Shown here: one piece after another, positions 49,174 to 59,255 of the stretch
How positions within the stretch are numbered: the stretch's first letter is position 1
Layout of the letters: each line of letters starts with the position of its first letter
Source: JAWKXU01 sp020446465
GTDB taxonomy: Bacteria; Pseudomonadota; Alphaproteobacteria; Sphingomonadales; Sphingomonadaceae
NCBI GenBank assembly: GCA_041396845.1
Contig: JAWKXU010000002.1
Location: 1 to 64,000, forward strand
Direction of reading: 5' to 3'
DNA length: 64,000 nt
Made by a program: the position numbers and the translations under genes
Notes under the pieces: generated by a model
What the model saw: only the letters and a program-made list of their open reading frames with translations
Databases searched by the model: none
What the model was told of the DNA's origin: nothing

Positions 49174-50919
49174 ATGACCTTTTTTACTGATCTCGGTCTG
49201 GCCGAGCCAATTGTCCGTGCGCTGGATTCGCGCGGTTATGCCGACCCCACCCCGATTCAGCGCCAGGCTATCCCGGCTTTGCTGGAAGGGCGCGATCTGC
49301 TGGGCATCGCCCAGACCGGAACGGGCAAGACAGCGGCTTTCTCGCTGCCTTCCCTGCATCTGTTGGCAAGTGACCCCAAGGCCCGCAAGCCTGCTTCGTG
49401 CCGGATGCTGGTACTTTCCCCCACGCGCGAACTGGCAGCCCAGATTGCCGATAACATGCGCGGCTATGCCAAATATCTTTCGCTCAGCATCCAGTGTGTG
49501 TTTGGCGGCGTCCCGGTGGGCAAGAATGCCCGCGCACTGGTACCCGGTTGCGACGTGCTGGTGGCAACGCCTGGCCGTCTGCTAGACCTTATCGACCAGC
49601 GGGCGCTTACCCTGCGCGACGTGGAAATCTTCGTGCTCGACGAAGCGGACCAGATGATGGACCTCGGCTTCATCGTGCCGCTGAAACGTATTGCGGCACT
49701 GCTGCCGAAACAGCGGCAGAGCCTGTTCTTTTCCGCAACCATGCCACAAAGCATTGCCGACCTTGGCAAGCAGTTCATCCACAACCCGGTTCGCGTGGAA
49801 GTCGCCCCGCAATCTACCACGGCAGAGCGCGTTGAACAGTTTGCGACGTTCCTCAATCAGGCTGAAAAGCAGGCCCTGCTGACGCTGACCCTGCGTTCAG
49901 GGCTGGCTGATAACTCGATTGACCGCGCGCTCATATTCACCCGGACAAAGCACGGCGCAGACCGCGTTGTGCGCCACCTCTCGTCGGCGGGTATCGGCGC
50001 GGCCGCCATCCACGGCAACAAGAGCCAGGCCCAGCGCACCGCTGCCTTGCAGGGTTTCCGCAAAGGGCAAATTCCCGTTCTGGTGGCGACCGATATCGCG
50101 GCACGCGGGATCGACGTTGCCGGTGTCAGCCATGTGTTCAACTTTGAATTGCCCAATGTGCCGGAACAATATGTCCACCGCATTGGCCGCACGGCGCGGG
50201 CCGGGGCGGATGGCGTGGCGATCAGCTATGTCGCGCCGGATGAAAAAGCCTATCTTCGTGACATCCAGCGCCTGACCGGCGTAAAGCTGGGGGCGATGCC
50301 CCTGCCCGAAGATTTCACGCAGGAAGCCGCCCGCTTGCCCGCGCCTGCCAAGCGCCAAGCGGCTGAACCGCAAAGGCGTGGCGGCAACCGTACCGCCCGG
50401 CCAGAGCGGAACCGCACCCGTGCCGATCACCCGCGTGATGGCGAACGCGCACAAGAACCCCGCGCACGGACAGAGCGCCCACGTCATGATCGCCCGAAAA
50501 GGGATTACCAGCCTGACGGCGAACAGCGTCGCGAACGGCGCCGTGATGAACGCCACGGTGATCGCCAACGCGGCGAACATATCCGGAGCGAGCGTCCGCG
50601 CAGTGAACGGCCAAGGGGGGAAAGGCCCCGCAATGATCGCCCTCGTGGAGAACGCTACTATGGCGAGAGGCCATCGGGCGAGCGGAGCGAACGGTCACGC
50701 AATGAAAGGCCGCGCGACGATAGGCCACGCGCTGACCGCCCTCGTGGCGAGCGTCCACACGGTGAAAGGCCGCGCAGTGACCGCCCCCGCAATGATCGTC
50801 CCCGCAGCGACCGGCCCGGTGGTGAGCGTCGGCGCGATGATGGTCTTGGCAAACAGCGTCGGAAGGCCAATGGCGGGACACGCCGCCACCCGGCTGCCAA
50901 AGTCACACGCGCGAACTGA
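49174..50919 (+). CDS. DEAD-box RNA helicase, RhlE-like, with Arg-rich tail
   Basis: The 581-aa protein unwinds RNA duplexes with ATP. It has the Q-motif (TPIQRQAIPALLEGRDLLG), Walker A (AQTGTGKTAAF, about residues 46-56), DEAD box (VLDEADQMMDLGF), SATMP, and the C-terminal helicase motifs GNKSQAQR and HRIGRTARAG. From about residue 390 on is a low-complexity tail of repeats such as ERPRGERPRNDRPRGER, typical of RNA-binding tails. RhlE- and DeaD-type helicases act in ribosome assembly and cold growth. Opposite-strand long frames here are shadows of the repeats. Confidence 0.93.
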   Translation: MTFFTDLGLAEPIVRALDSRGYADPTPIQRQAIPALLEGRDLLGIAQTGTGKTAAFSLPSLHLLASDPKARKPASCRMLVLSPTRELAAQIADNMRGYAKYLSLSIQCVFGGVPVGKNARALVPGCDVLVATPGRLLDLIDQRALTLRDVEIFVLDEADQMMDLGFIVPLKRIAALLPKQRQSLFFSATMPQSIADLGKQFIHNPVRVEVAPQSTTAERVEQFATFLNQAEKQALLTLTLRSGLADNSIDRALIFTRTKHGADRVVRHLSSAGIGAAAIHGNKSQAQRTAALQGFRKGQIPVLVATDIAARGIDVAGVSHVFNFELPNVPEQYVHRIGRTARAGADGVAISYVAPDEKAYLRDIQRLTGVKLGAMPLPEDFTQEAARLPAPAKRQAAEPQRRGGNRTARPERNRTRADHPRDGERAQEPRARTERPRHDRPKRDYQPDGEQRRERRRDERHGDRQRGEHIRSERPRSERPRGERPRNDRPRGERYYGERPSGERSERSRNERPRDDRPRADRPRGERPHGERPRSDRPRNDRPRSDRPGGERRRDDGLGKQRRKANGGTRRHPAAKVTRAN

Positions 50920-51010
50920 CGCCTTGCAAGGTTAGACCCGGTCGCGGCAGAGAGAACAGCCTTTCTGCCGCGCTTTGGCAAAACCTGACAGTGCGGCTAT
51001 GGTCGGGGCC

Positions 51011-52309
51011 ATGCATCAAAGCCAGGGCCTTTCCCCTTTCGACATCGCTGCACTGCTCGTCGTTTCGGCGGCCCTGCTGGGCTGGTTCAATCACCATTTC
51101 CTGCGCCTGCCGCATGTCATCGGGCTGACTGTGATGGGCGCCATCGCGTCCATCGGGCTGGTTATTGCCGAATACTTCGTGCCCGGCATTACGCTGGACG
51201 ACTGGGTCGCGAACCTTCTGGAAGAGCTGAACTTTACCGATACGCTGTTGCAGGGAATGTTGAGCTTTCTGCTCTTTGCAGGGGCGCTCCATGTCGATCT
51301 GGACCGGCTGAAGGCGAACTGGCTTTCGGTCACCCTGCTTTCAACCGTTGGCGTGCTGATTTCAACCGCGCTTGTTGGCCTGCTGGCTTGGGGCGTGGTT
51401 ATCCTGCTTGCTCTTCCTATCGCGCCGATCTGGTGCTTCGTCTTTGGCGCGCTCATTTCTCCGACCGATCCGGTTTCCGTGCTGGGCGTGCTCAAGGAAG
51501 AAAACGTGCCGCAATCCCTGCAGGCTACCGTCGCGGGGGAAAGCCTGTTCAACGATGGCGTGGGCATCGTCGTTTTCACTATTCTTCTGGGCGCGGCGCT
51601 GACGGGGGCGAATTTCTCCTTTGCCGAAGGCGTGCGCCTCTTCACGCTGGAGGCTGGCGGCGGGATCGTCATCGGCCTTATTATCGGCTGGCTGGGCTTC
51701 AAGGCACTGCGTTCCATGGACGAATATGCGCTGGAAGTGCTGATTACGCTCGCTGTTGTCATGGGCGGATATGCCCTGTGCTCACAGCTTCATGTCTCCG
51801 GCCCGCTGGCCATGGCCGTCGCCGGCCTGTTGATCGGCAACTATGGCGTGACTTTCGCGATGAGCGACATCACCCGTGATTATGTCATCAAGTTCTGGGA
51901 ACTGGTGGATGAGATGCTGAACTCGGTTCTGTTCCTGCTGATCGGGCTGGAGCTGATCGCGCTGGTGCCAGGCACCCCGCACCTGATGCTGGGGCTGACG
52001 GCCATCGTCATAACGCTGGTGGCACGGGCTGTGGCGGTGTTCGCGTCAACGCATATTCTGCCCGCAACGCGGCCTGACCTGCCCGGCACGACCGGCCTTT
52101 TGATCTGGGGCGGCCTGCGCGGCGGCATTTCGGTGGCTCTGGCGCTCTCATTGCCAGCAGGGCCGACCCGCGACCTTATCCTTGCTGCGACATTTGCAGC
52201 GGTCCTGTTCTCGGTGCTGGTCCAGCGTGCGACGCTTGGCCGGGTGATCGACAAGGTGCGCGCGGGAATGCAGGCACCTGACAATCCGTCCGCCCCGACA
52301 CTACATTAA
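51011..52309 (+). CDS. CPA1-family Na+/H+ antiporter (NhaP-like)
   Basis: The 432-aa protein has about 12 membrane helices and the CPA1 signatures FGALISPTDPVSVLGVL (the TDP motif, about residues 148-164) and VAGESLFNDGVGIVVFTILLGA (the ND motif of Asn-Asp ion-binding site). It exports Na+ or K+ for protons and aids pH and salt tolerance. The ATG at 51011 is preferred because the first helix starts soon after; longer TTG or ATG starts exist. It is convergent with bioA, overlapping by four bases. Confidence 0.9.
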   Translation: MHQSQGLSPFDIAALLVVSAALLGWFNHHFLRLPHVIGLTVMGAIASIGLVIAEYFVPGITLDDWVANLLEELNFTDTLLQGMLSFLLFAGALHVDLDRLKANWLSVTLLSTVGVLISTALVGLLAWGVVILLALPIAPIWCFVFGALISPTDPVSVLGVLKEENVPQSLQATVAGESLFNDGVGIVVFTILLGAALTGANFSFAEGVRLFTLEAGGGIVIGLIIGWLGFKALRSMDEYALEVLITLAVVMGGYALCSQLHVSGPLAMAVAGLLIGNYGVTFAMSDITRDYVIKFWELVDEMLNSVLFLLIGLELIALVPGTPHLMLGLTAIVITLVARAVAVFASTHILPATRPDLPGTTGLLIWGGLRGGISVALALSLPAGPTRDLILAATFAAVLFSVLVQRATLGRVIDKVRAGMQAPDNPSAPTLH

Positions 52310-53565
52310 GGCGTAGCGATATCCTCCACCGCGCTGGCAATCACGGCATGGACATTCGCCAGATCGGCTTCGGTGATCGAATAAGGCGGCATGACATAGA
52401 CCGTATTGCCCAGCGGGCGCAGCAGCATGTCAGCTTCGCGGAACCGGGCGAGCAAACGCGGCCCGACGTCAGAAAGATATGCTGCATCATCGCCGCCCGC
52501 TTCCAGTGCAATGATAGTGCCGCACTGGCGCGCATTGCTAACACCTGACAGCTTGGCCAGTCCCGCAAGGTGTTCCCCCTGCTGCGCTGCCAGCGTGTCG
52601 ATCCGCTGCTGCACCGGCTCATCCCGCCAGATGGCAAGGTTGGCGTTGGCGGCTGCACACGCGAGCGGATTGGCGGTGTAGCTCGATGAATGGAAAAAGG
52701 TCTGCGCGCGGTCAGTCGAATAATGCGCGTCCCAGATTGCTTCTGTCGCCATCGTTACGGCAAGCGGCATTGCGCCACCCGTCAACCCTTTGGAAAGGCA
52801 GAGAAGGTCAGGCACCACACCCGCCTGATCGCAGGCCAGCAACGTGCCGGTCCTGCCCCAGCCCGTCATCACCTCATCAGCAATAAAAAGCGTGCCGTGA
52901 CGGGCGCATATTGCCCGCATTTCGGACAAGACATCGGGCGCATAGATTTTCATTCCGCCCGCGCCCAGAACCAGTGGCTCCACAATGAATGCCGCCGCGC
53001 CGCCTGCACATTCCCGTTCCAGCGCATCGAGCGTCGCCTGCTCCGCCCCTGCGTCGGGAAATGGAACACGCCCCACATCGAACAGCAGCGGCGCATAAGC
53101 CGCGTTGAACACGCCGCGCGCGCCAACCGACATCGCGCCGATGGTGTCGCCGTGGTAGGAGTGGTCCATCACCACAATCCGCTGGCGACTTTCCCCCCGG
53201 TTGGCCCAGTAACCCAGCGCCATTTTCAGTGCGACTTCGACACTCGTAGAACCGGAATCGGTAAAGAAAACACGGGTCAGGTCCACTGGCATAATCGCGC
53301 GCAGCCCGCGCGCCAGATCCTCCGCCGGTTCATGTGTCCAGCCTGCAAAAATAAGCTGGTCCAGCTTTGTCGCCTGCTCGCAAATCGCGGCCATGATGCG
53401 CGGGTGGCAGTGGCCATGCGTCGTCACCCACCAGCTGGAGATCGCATCGATGATCCGCCGTCCGTCAACGGTATAGAGCACCGCCCCATCGCCGCGCTCC
53501 ACCAGCGGGATCGGTTCGGCGAGGCCATGCTGGGTAAAGGGGTGCCAGATGGGTGATGACGTCAT
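52306..53565 (-). CDS. bioA: Adenosylmethionine-8-amino-7-oxononanoate transaminase
   Basis: BioA makes DAPA from KAPA using S-adenosylmethionine as amino donor. The 419-aa class III aminotransferase has IWHPFTQHGLAEPIPLVERGDG at the start, DSGSTSVEVALKMALGYW, VMDHSYHGDTIGAMSVG, FIADEVMTGWGRTGTLLACD and LCLSKGLTGGAMPLAVTM with the PLP-binding Lys. It overlaps bioD by ATGA; the order is bioF, bioD, bioA. bioB is not in the window. Confidence 0.95.
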   Translation of the reverse strand: MTSSPIWHPFTQHGLAEPIPLVERGDGAVLYTVDGRRIIDAISSWWVTTHGHCHPRIMAAICEQATKLDQLIFAGWTHEPAEDLARGLRAIMPVDLTRVFFTDSGSTSVEVALKMALGYWANRGESRQRIVVMDHSYHGDTIGAMSVGARGVFNAAYAPLLFDVGRVPFPDAGAEQATLDALERECAGGAAAFIVEPLVLGAGGMKIYAPDVLSEMRAICARHGTLFIADEVMTGWGRTGTLLACDQAGVVPDLLCLSKGLTGGAMPLAVTMATEAIWDAHYSTDRAQTFFHSSSYTANPLACAAANANLAIWRDEPVQQRIDTLAAQQGEHLAGLAKLSGVSNARQCGTIIALEAGGDDAAYLSDVGPRLLARFREADMLLRPLGNTVYVMPPYSITEADLANVHAVIASAVEDIATP

Positions 53566-54182
53566 GAAAATGCGCTCTTGTCGAATGCTCTGACGAACGC
53601 CTGCCGCAAGGTTTTGGCATCAAGCTGCGGCAGGACTGGCAAGCGCCCCAGGTGGCGAACCGCGCCAATCCGGCAAATGGTTTGCTCGCTATCCGGCACG
53701 GCATCGCCAATGAACGCCACCCCATGCACGGGCACCCCGCGCGCGCGCAAAACCTCTATCGTCATCAGCGAATGGTTGATCGTGCCAAGCGCGGTGCGCG
53801 CGACCACGATGGCAGGCAGGCCCCACTCGGCAAACAGGTCCGCCATCAGCCAATCGGGCGTTACCGGGACGAGCGCGCCGCCCGCCCCTTCGACAACCAG
53901 CGGGCGCTGAGGCGGCAGGGCAAGGTGCTCGCGGGTGACCTCTACCTCATCGATTTCGGCGGCTCGATGCGGCGAACAGGGCGTAGTGAGACGATAGGCT
54001 TCTGGCAGGATACGCTCCTGCGAAAGGCCGGAGAGTGCCGCCACCCGCCCCGCATCGGTGCCATCGGAAAGGCCAGCCTGCACGGGCTTCCAATACCAGC
54101 CATCCAGCAGCGCGGTAAGTCCCGCCGCAAACACGGTCTTGCCTACATCTGTGTCGGTCCCGGTAACGACAAATCCAGTCAT
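53562..54182 (-). CDS. bioD: Dethiobiotin synthetase
   Basis: BioD closes the ureido ring of dethiobiotin from DAPA, CO2 and ATP. The 206-aa P-loop enzyme starts TGFVVTGTDTDVGKTVFAAGL (Walker A GTDTDVGKT) and contains YWKPVQAGL, VEGAGGALVPVTPDWLMADLF and ARTALGTINHSLMTIEVL. It overlaps bioF by ATGA and bioA by ATGA. Length is slightly short (about 220 usual), in the C-terminal part. Confidence 0.94.
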   Translation of the reverse strand: MTGFVVTGTDTDVGKTVFAAGLTALLDGWYWKPVQAGLSDGTDAGRVAALSGLSQERILPEAYRLTTPCSPHRAAEIDEVEVTREHLALPPQRPLVVEGAGGALVPVTPDWLMADLFAEWGLPAIVVARTALGTINHSLMTIEVLRARGVPVHGVAFIGDAVPDSEQTICRIGAVRHLGRLPVLPQLDAKTLRQAFVRAFDKSAFS

Positions 54183-55318
54183 ATCCCTCGTTTGCTCCAG
54201 ATAGCGGACAAGGCATCACCAAACGCCGCCACGTCCTGCGTGCTGGCGTTCAGCGTCAACGAAAGGCGCAGCCTCGCTGTGCCAGTGGGGACTGTGGGCG
54301 GGCGAATGCCACGAATGTCAAAGCCCGCCTCCTGCATAGCGCGGGCAAATGCCATCGCCTTGTCATCCGGCCCGACGATGATCGGCACAATCTGCGATCC
54401 ACTGGCCGGAATGCCAAGCGGGGCCAGCACCGCCGCTGCATAATCGACAAGCGCAGCGAGATTTGCCCGCCGCTCCGGCTCATCCGCGCAGACTCTCAGT
54501 GCCTCTCGCACCGCCACGGCCATCAGCGGGCTTGGCGCGGTGGAAAAGACAAAGCCGCGCCCGCGGTTGACCAGCATGTCTTTCACCACCTGTGGCCCGC
54601 AAACCAGCGCGCCTTCGCACCCCAGCGCCTTGCCGCAAGTGCGTAATGCGATGACATTGGCGCGCCCGTCCAATTCTGCGGCCAGCCCGCGCCCGTCAGG
54701 CCCGAAAACACCCGTTGCGTGGGCTTCATCCACCAGCAAAACCGCATCGTGGGCATCGGCCAGCGCCATCAACCCGGCAAGCGGCGCGCAGTCCCCATCC
54801 ATCGAATAAAGGCTTTCAACGACAATCCACACGCGTCCTTTCCCGCCGCCTGCCCGCCAGCCTGCGATTACATCGGCAAAGCTGCCCACATCGTTATGTT
54901 CCGCCACGGCCCTGTCAGCCCGCGTCAGGCGCAATCCTTCATGCACGCTAGCATGGATCAGCCGGTCATAGACCACAAGATCGCCCCGTTGCGGCAGGGT
55001 GGAGACAAGCGCTGAGTTCGCGCCATAACCATTGGCGAGATAGAGCGCGGCCTCACACCTGAAAAACTGCGCCGCGTCATGTTCCAGCGCCTCATGTTCG
55101 GGCGCGTTGCCGCGCAGCAGGCGCGACCCGCCCGCTCCCACGGGAACACCGCGCTCCAGCGCCTCGGCCACCGCCTGACGTAAGCGCGGGTGGCCCGCAA
55201 GGCCGATATAGTCATTGGAGGAAAAATCTGTGCCAGCGCGCGGCTGCAAGGTACGCAAGCGCGCCTTCCCGGCCAGCGCGGCAAGATCTGCATGGAGAGC
55301 CTGAAAAGGGTCTGACAT
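54179..55318 (-). CDS. bioF: 8-amino-7-oxononanoate synthase
   Basis: BioF condenses pimeloyl-CoA or -ACP with alanine. The 379-aa PLP enzyme contains DFSSNDYIGLAGHPRLRQAV, GAGGSRLLRGNAPEHEALE, VVESLYSMDGDCAPL, DEAHATGVFGPDGRGLAAE and the PLP lysine in LRTCGKALGCEGA. The ATG at 55318 begins MSDPFQALH; the longer frame is rejected. It is first gene of the minus-strand biotin operon; no BioR-type operator was recognised before it. Confidence 0.95.
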   Translation of the reverse strand: MSDPFQALHADLAALAGKARLRTLQPRAGTDFSSNDYIGLAGHPRLRQAVAEALERGVPVGAGGSRLLRGNAPEHEALEHDAAQFFRCEAALYLANGYGANSALVSTLPQRGDLVVYDRLIHASVHEGLRLTRADRAVAEHNDVGSFADVIAGWRAGGGKGRVWIVVESLYSMDGDCAPLAGLMALADAHDAVLLVDEAHATGVFGPDGRGLAAELDGRANVIALRTCGKALGCEGALVCGPQVVKDMLVNRGRGFVFSTAPSPLMAVAVREALRVCADEPERRANLAALVDYAAAVLAPLGIPASGSQIVPIIVGPDDKAMAFARAMQEAGFDIRGIRPPTVPTGTARLRLSLTLNASTQDVAAFGDALSAIWSKRGI

Positions 55319-55507
55319 AGGCGCCTGCTTTGCCTCAATGCGCACCATTGCACAACAGGCCCTGCGCCCGATTGCCTTCATCACGCTTTCATACTATGGG
55401 CGAAGCGATAGCCCCGGCCATATGCGAATGGCGAATATGCCTGCCGCCCTATGCCGGGGCGAATTGTTTCAGGCCCCATGGGCCATACCCGCTAAGGAAC
55501 TCCTGCC

Positions 55508-56293
55508 ATGTCCCGTCGCCGCCAGATTTACGAAGGCAAGGCCAAGATACTCTACGAAGGGCCGGAGCCGGGCACCCTGATCCAGTATTTCAAGGACGAT
55601 GCGACCGCGTTCAATGCCCAGAAAAAGGGCACGATCAACGGCAAGGGTGTCATCAACAATCGCATCAGCGAATATGTCTTTACCCGCCTGTCGCACATCG
55701 GCATCCCCACCCACTTCATCCGCCGGCTCAACATGCGTGAACAGCTTGTGCGGCAAGTGGAAATCGTGCCGATCGAAGTCGTCGTCCGCAACGTAGCGGC
55801 CGGCTCGATCTGCAAGCGGCTGGGTCTGGAAGAAGGCGAACAACTGCCCCACACGCTGCTGGAATACTATTACAAGGACGATGCGCTGGGCGATCCGCTG
55901 ATCGCAGAAGAGCACATCGCCTGTTTCGGCTGGGCCAATCATGAGGAAATGCAGGACATTTCCGCCATGGCCATCCGGGTGAACGATTTTCTGGTCGGCA
56001 TGTTCGCTGCCATCAATATCCGGCTCATTGACTTCAAGCTGGAATTTGGTCGCATCTTTGATGGCGATTTCAGCCGCGTCATTCTGGCGGATGAAATCAG
56101 CCCCGACGGGTGCCGTCTGTGGGACATGCTGACCGGCGAAAAGCTGGACAAGGACCGTTTCCGGCGTGACCTGGGTGGCGAGGAAGAAGCCTATCAGGAA
56201 GTGGCCCGGCGTTTGGGCCTGTTGCAGGACGACGGCACGCCCGGCGAAGTGTTCGATCTCAACATCCATCGCAAGCTGCGGAACAAGAAGTAA
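55508..56293 (+). CDS. purC: SAICAR synthetase
   Basis: PurC joins aspartate to CAIR in de novo purine synthesis. The 261-aa protein shows RRRQIYEGKAKILYEGPEPG, LIQYFKDDATAFNAQKKGTINGKGVINNRIS, VVRNVAAGSICKRLGLEEG, FKLEFGRIFDGDFSRVILADEISPDGCRLWD and DKDRFRRDLGG. A KRLG-type loop and the ILADEISPD active-site region are intact. The ATG follows an AAGGA ribosome site. purS and purQ are 5 kb downstream. Confidence 0.96.
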   Translation: MSRRRQIYEGKAKILYEGPEPGTLIQYFKDDATAFNAQKKGTINGKGVINNRISEYVFTRLSHIGIPTHFIRRLNMREQLVRQVEIVPIEVVVRNVAAGSICKRLGLEEGEQLPHTLLEYYYKDDALGDPLIAEEHIACFGWANHEEMQDISAMAIRVNDFLVGMFAAINIRLIDFKLEFGRIFDGDFSRVILADEISPDGCRLWDMLTGEKLDKDRFRRDLGGEEEAYQEVARRLGLLQDDGTPGEVFDLNIHRKLRNKK

Positions 56294-56309
56294 AATCTTC
56301 AGATTGAGT

Positions 56310-56335
56310 GCGGCAGGCGGTTGCCCGCGTGCCGC
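56310..56335 (+). repeat. Hairpin between purC and M16 gene
   Basis: GCGGCA (56310-56315) and TGCCGC (56330-56335) pair, with further pairing inside (GGCGG/CCCGC). There is no U-tract, so it is at best a weak or Rho-linked terminator for purC, or a leader structure ten bases before the ATG at 56345. Confidence 0.35.
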
Positions 56336-56344
56336 GCTTGCGGC

Positions 56345-59242
56345 ATGAAACGCGGCATGAAAATCCGCGCCCTGCTGTCCGCTGCACTTTTTCTTTCCAT
56401 TACCGCCGCTTGCGCGCCCGCCAGTGGGCGGGTGGAATCTGCGGCAACGCAGCAGGCAATTGCCAGCACCCCGCGCCCCCTGCCAGACTGGAGCGCGCTT
56501 GAAAAATCAGACGTGCCGCGCGATCCGGCCTTCCACTATGGGCAGTTGCCCAACGGGATGCGCTATATCGTGCGCCAGAACGCCACGCCCAAAGGCACGG
56601 CGATCGTGCGTATGCAGGTGGAAAGCGGATCGCTGAGCGAGAGCGATGCGGAACGCGGCTATGCCCATTTTGTAGAGCACATGGCCTTCAACGGCTCGAC
56701 CCATGTGCCCGAAGGCGAGATGATCAAACTGCTGGAACGCGAGGGGTTGGCTTTCGGGCCGGACACCAATGCCTTCACCAGTTTTGAACAGACCCGCTAT
56801 AAACTCGACTTGCCGCGCACTGACCCGGCCCTGCTTGACACCGCATTGATGCTGATGCGCGAAACCGCGAGCGAACTCACCATGTCTGACGACGCGGTTG
56901 AGCGGGAGCGCGGTGTTATCCTTGCCGAAAAGCGCGACCGCAATACTTATGCCATGCGTGAGCTGGAAGACGAGCTGGCCTTTTCCACTCCCGGCGCGCA
57001 TTTCGTCGAGCGGCTGCCTATCGGCACGGAAGAGACACTGAATGCAGCAACGGGCGCCAAGCTCCGCGCTTTCTGGAGCCGTGAATATGTTCCCGGCAAT
57101 ACCACAGTGGTCGTCATTGGCGATTTTCCCGTAGCGGACGTGGAAGCCGCCATCGCAAGGCATTTTGCGGACTGGCAGCCTGCACCGATGCCCGGCACTA
57201 TCCATGCTGGCCCCGTCCCCTATGGCCGGAAAGCGCAGACCGATATCTATATCGACCCGGCCCTGTCCGAACGGGTCACAGCCTTTCGCCACGGCAAATG
57301 GCAGGAAGAGCCGGATTCCATCGCGACCCGGCAACGGGCCGTGCTCAAACAGATCGGCTATGACATCATCAACCGGCGGCTGAAACGCCTCGCCCGGCAG
57401 GCTGATGCCCCCTATCAGGATGCAGGATTTGGCACCGGCGACATCTTCAAGGTGGGCCGGACCACCAATCTCATTATCGATACCAGTGATGGCGGCTGGG
57501 AAAAGGGGCTGCGAGCCGCTGCCCGCGAATACCGTCGGGCGCTGGCTTTCGGCTTCACGCAAGGCGAAGTGGACGAACAGATCACCCGTATCCGCACGGC
57601 GACGCAAGATCTTTCCGCGGCTGCCGACACGCGCAATCACCGGGACTTTGAAGGGATGGCGTTTGATCTTGTTGAAAATGAAAAGGTGCCGTCCACACCC
57701 CAATCCGCGCTGGAGCGGTTCGAGAGTTTCGTTCCGCAAATCACACCAGAAAGTGTGCTTGCCGCGCTGACGTGGGAGGTTGTGCCGCTGGAACAGCCGC
57801 TCTTGCGCTTTCAGGGCCGCAACGCTCCTGCTGGCGGCGAAGATGCAGTGCGAAACGTCTGGAAAGCTGCGATGGCAGAAAAGCTGGAACAGCGCGCAGA
57901 GAGCACGACAACATCTTTTGCTTATGACAATTTTGGCGCGCCCGGCGCCGTCATTTCAGATGAGACGCGAGACGATCTTGGCATTCGCACGATCCGTTTT
58001 GCCAACGGCGTGCGCCTTAACCTCAAAAACACGACGCTGGAACGGGACCGGGTTCAGGTGCGCGTCAATATCGACGGCGGCAAGATGCTGGATACGCAGG
58101 AAAACCCGCTCGCTACGGATATGACCTACGTTCTGCCAAGGGGCGGGCTGGGCCAGCATAGCGAGGATGAACTGGACACGATCCTTGCCGGCCACAGCGT
58201 CAGCCTGTCAGTCCGGGCCGACACCGATACCTTTGCCATGTCCGCGCAGACAACGCCGCGTGACCTCTTGTTGCAACTGCAGGTTCTGGCCGCATCCGTC
58301 AGCGATCCGGGCTATCGTATCGAGGGTGAACAGAACTTCCGGCGCGGCATATCCAACTATTTTGCGCAGAAGGACGCCACGCCCAATTCCGCACTGAGCG
58401 CGGCAATGGGCGGCATTCTTTCCGACAATGATCCACGCTTTACGCTCCAGCCGGAGGCTGACTATCGCGCTCTGACATTCGCCGGGCTGAAAGACGCGAT
58501 CGGTGAGCGGCTGGCGCACGGGGCCGTCGAAATCGCACTGGTCGGCGATATGGATGAAAACGCAGCGATTGCCGCAGTTGCAGCCACGTTCGGCGCGCTG
58601 CCCCCGCGCGAGGCGGATTTCCGCCCCTACGATGAGCGCCGCGACCGACCCTTTACAGCAGACAGGTCAGAGCGGGTCATCCATCACGGCGGCCTCGCCG
58701 ATCAGGCGGCGGTTCGTTATATCTGGCCAACTCGCGATGACAGCGACCCGGTTGAAACGATCACGCTGGAACTGCTGGAAAAGATCGTCAAACTGCAATT
58801 GACCGACACATTGCGCGAAAAGCTGGGCGAGGCCTATTCGCCCGGTGCAGCCAGTGATGCTTCGCACGACTGGAAAGGCTATGGCACATTCATGGTTGCC
58901 GCCAGCGTCGATACCAGCGCAGTGCCAGCGACCGAGGCCGCGATACGCGATGTCATGACCACGTTGACGACTGAACCCGTCAGCGCCGACCTGTTGCAGC
59001 GCGCACGCCAGCCGATGCTCGAACGCTATGACAATGCGCTCAAGACAAACGGCGGGTGGATGGCGCTTGTCGTCAGTGCACAGAGCGAACCGGACCGGAT
59101 CGAGCGTTTCCTGAAGGGCAAGGCACGGCTGGAAGCGATTACGCCTGATCAACTGTTGGCCATGGCCAAACGCTACCTCACGCCGGACAAGGCAGTCGAA
59201 GTAATCGCCTTGCCAGAAGGCGTCAGCACCACCGCACCCTGA
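56345..59242 (+). CDS. M16-family zinc metallopeptidase, lipoprotein
   Basis: The 965-aa insulinase-like peptidase has the inverted zinc motif in YAHFVEHMAF (HxxEH) with the downstream Glu near ERERGVILAEKRDRN. Four M16 domains are spread over its length; only the first carries the full site. The N-terminus has a signal and a lipobox-like LSITAAC, so it is probably an inner- or outer-membrane-linked periplasmic peptidase. The ATG at 56345 is chosen; another lies four codons on. Substrates are unknown peptides. Confidence 0.92.
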   Translation: MKRGMKIRALLSAALFLSITAACAPASGRVESAATQQAIASTPRPLPDWSALEKSDVPRDPAFHYGQLPNGMRYIVRQNATPKGTAIVRMQVESGSLSESDAERGYAHFVEHMAFNGSTHVPEGEMIKLLEREGLAFGPDTNAFTSFEQTRYKLDLPRTDPALLDTALMLMRETASELTMSDDAVERERGVILAEKRDRNTYAMRELEDELAFSTPGAHFVERLPIGTEETLNAATGAKLRAFWSREYVPGNTTVVVIGDFPVADVEAAIARHFADWQPAPMPGTIHAGPVPYGRKAQTDIYIDPALSERVTAFRHGKWQEEPDSIATRQRAVLKQIGYDIINRRLKRLARQADAPYQDAGFGTGDIFKVGRTTNLIIDTSDGGWEKGLRAAAREYRRALAFGFTQGEVDEQITRIRTATQDLSAAADTRNHRDFEGMAFDLVENEKVPSTPQSALERFESFVPQITPESVLAALTWEVVPLEQPLLRFQGRNAPAGGEDAVRNVWKAAMAEKLEQRAESTTTSFAYDNFGAPGAVISDETRDDLGIRTIRFANGVRLNLKNTTLERDRVQVRVNIDGGKMLDTQENPLATDMTYVLPRGGLGQHSEDELDTILAGHSVSLSVRADTDTFAMSAQTTPRDLLLQLQVLAASVSDPGYRIEGEQNFRRGISNYFAQKDATPNSALSAAMGGILSDNDPRFTLQPEADYRALTFAGLKDAIGERLAHGAVEIALVGDMDENAAIAAVAATFGALPPREADFRPYDERRDRPFTADRSERVIHHGGLADQAAVRYIWPTRDDSDPVETITLELLEKIVKLQLTDTLREKLGEAYSPGAASDASHDWKGYGTFMVAASVDTSAVPATEAAIRDVMTTLTTEPVSADLLQRARQPMLERYDNALKTNGGWMALVVSAQSEPDRIERFLKGKARLEAITPDQLLAMAKRYLTPDKAVEVIALPEGVSTTAP

Positions 59243-59255
59243 CGCGCGGCGACGA

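Noticed and set aside
50315..50935. Long frames on other strands and phases within the helicase tail
   Set aside because: They arise from the repetitive Arg/Pro codons of the helicase gene and have only low-complexity products.
56507..57739. Minus-strand 410-codon frame inside the M16 peptidase gene
   Set aside because: It lies wholly within a well-supported gene on the other strand; long antisense frames are common in GC-rich DNA.
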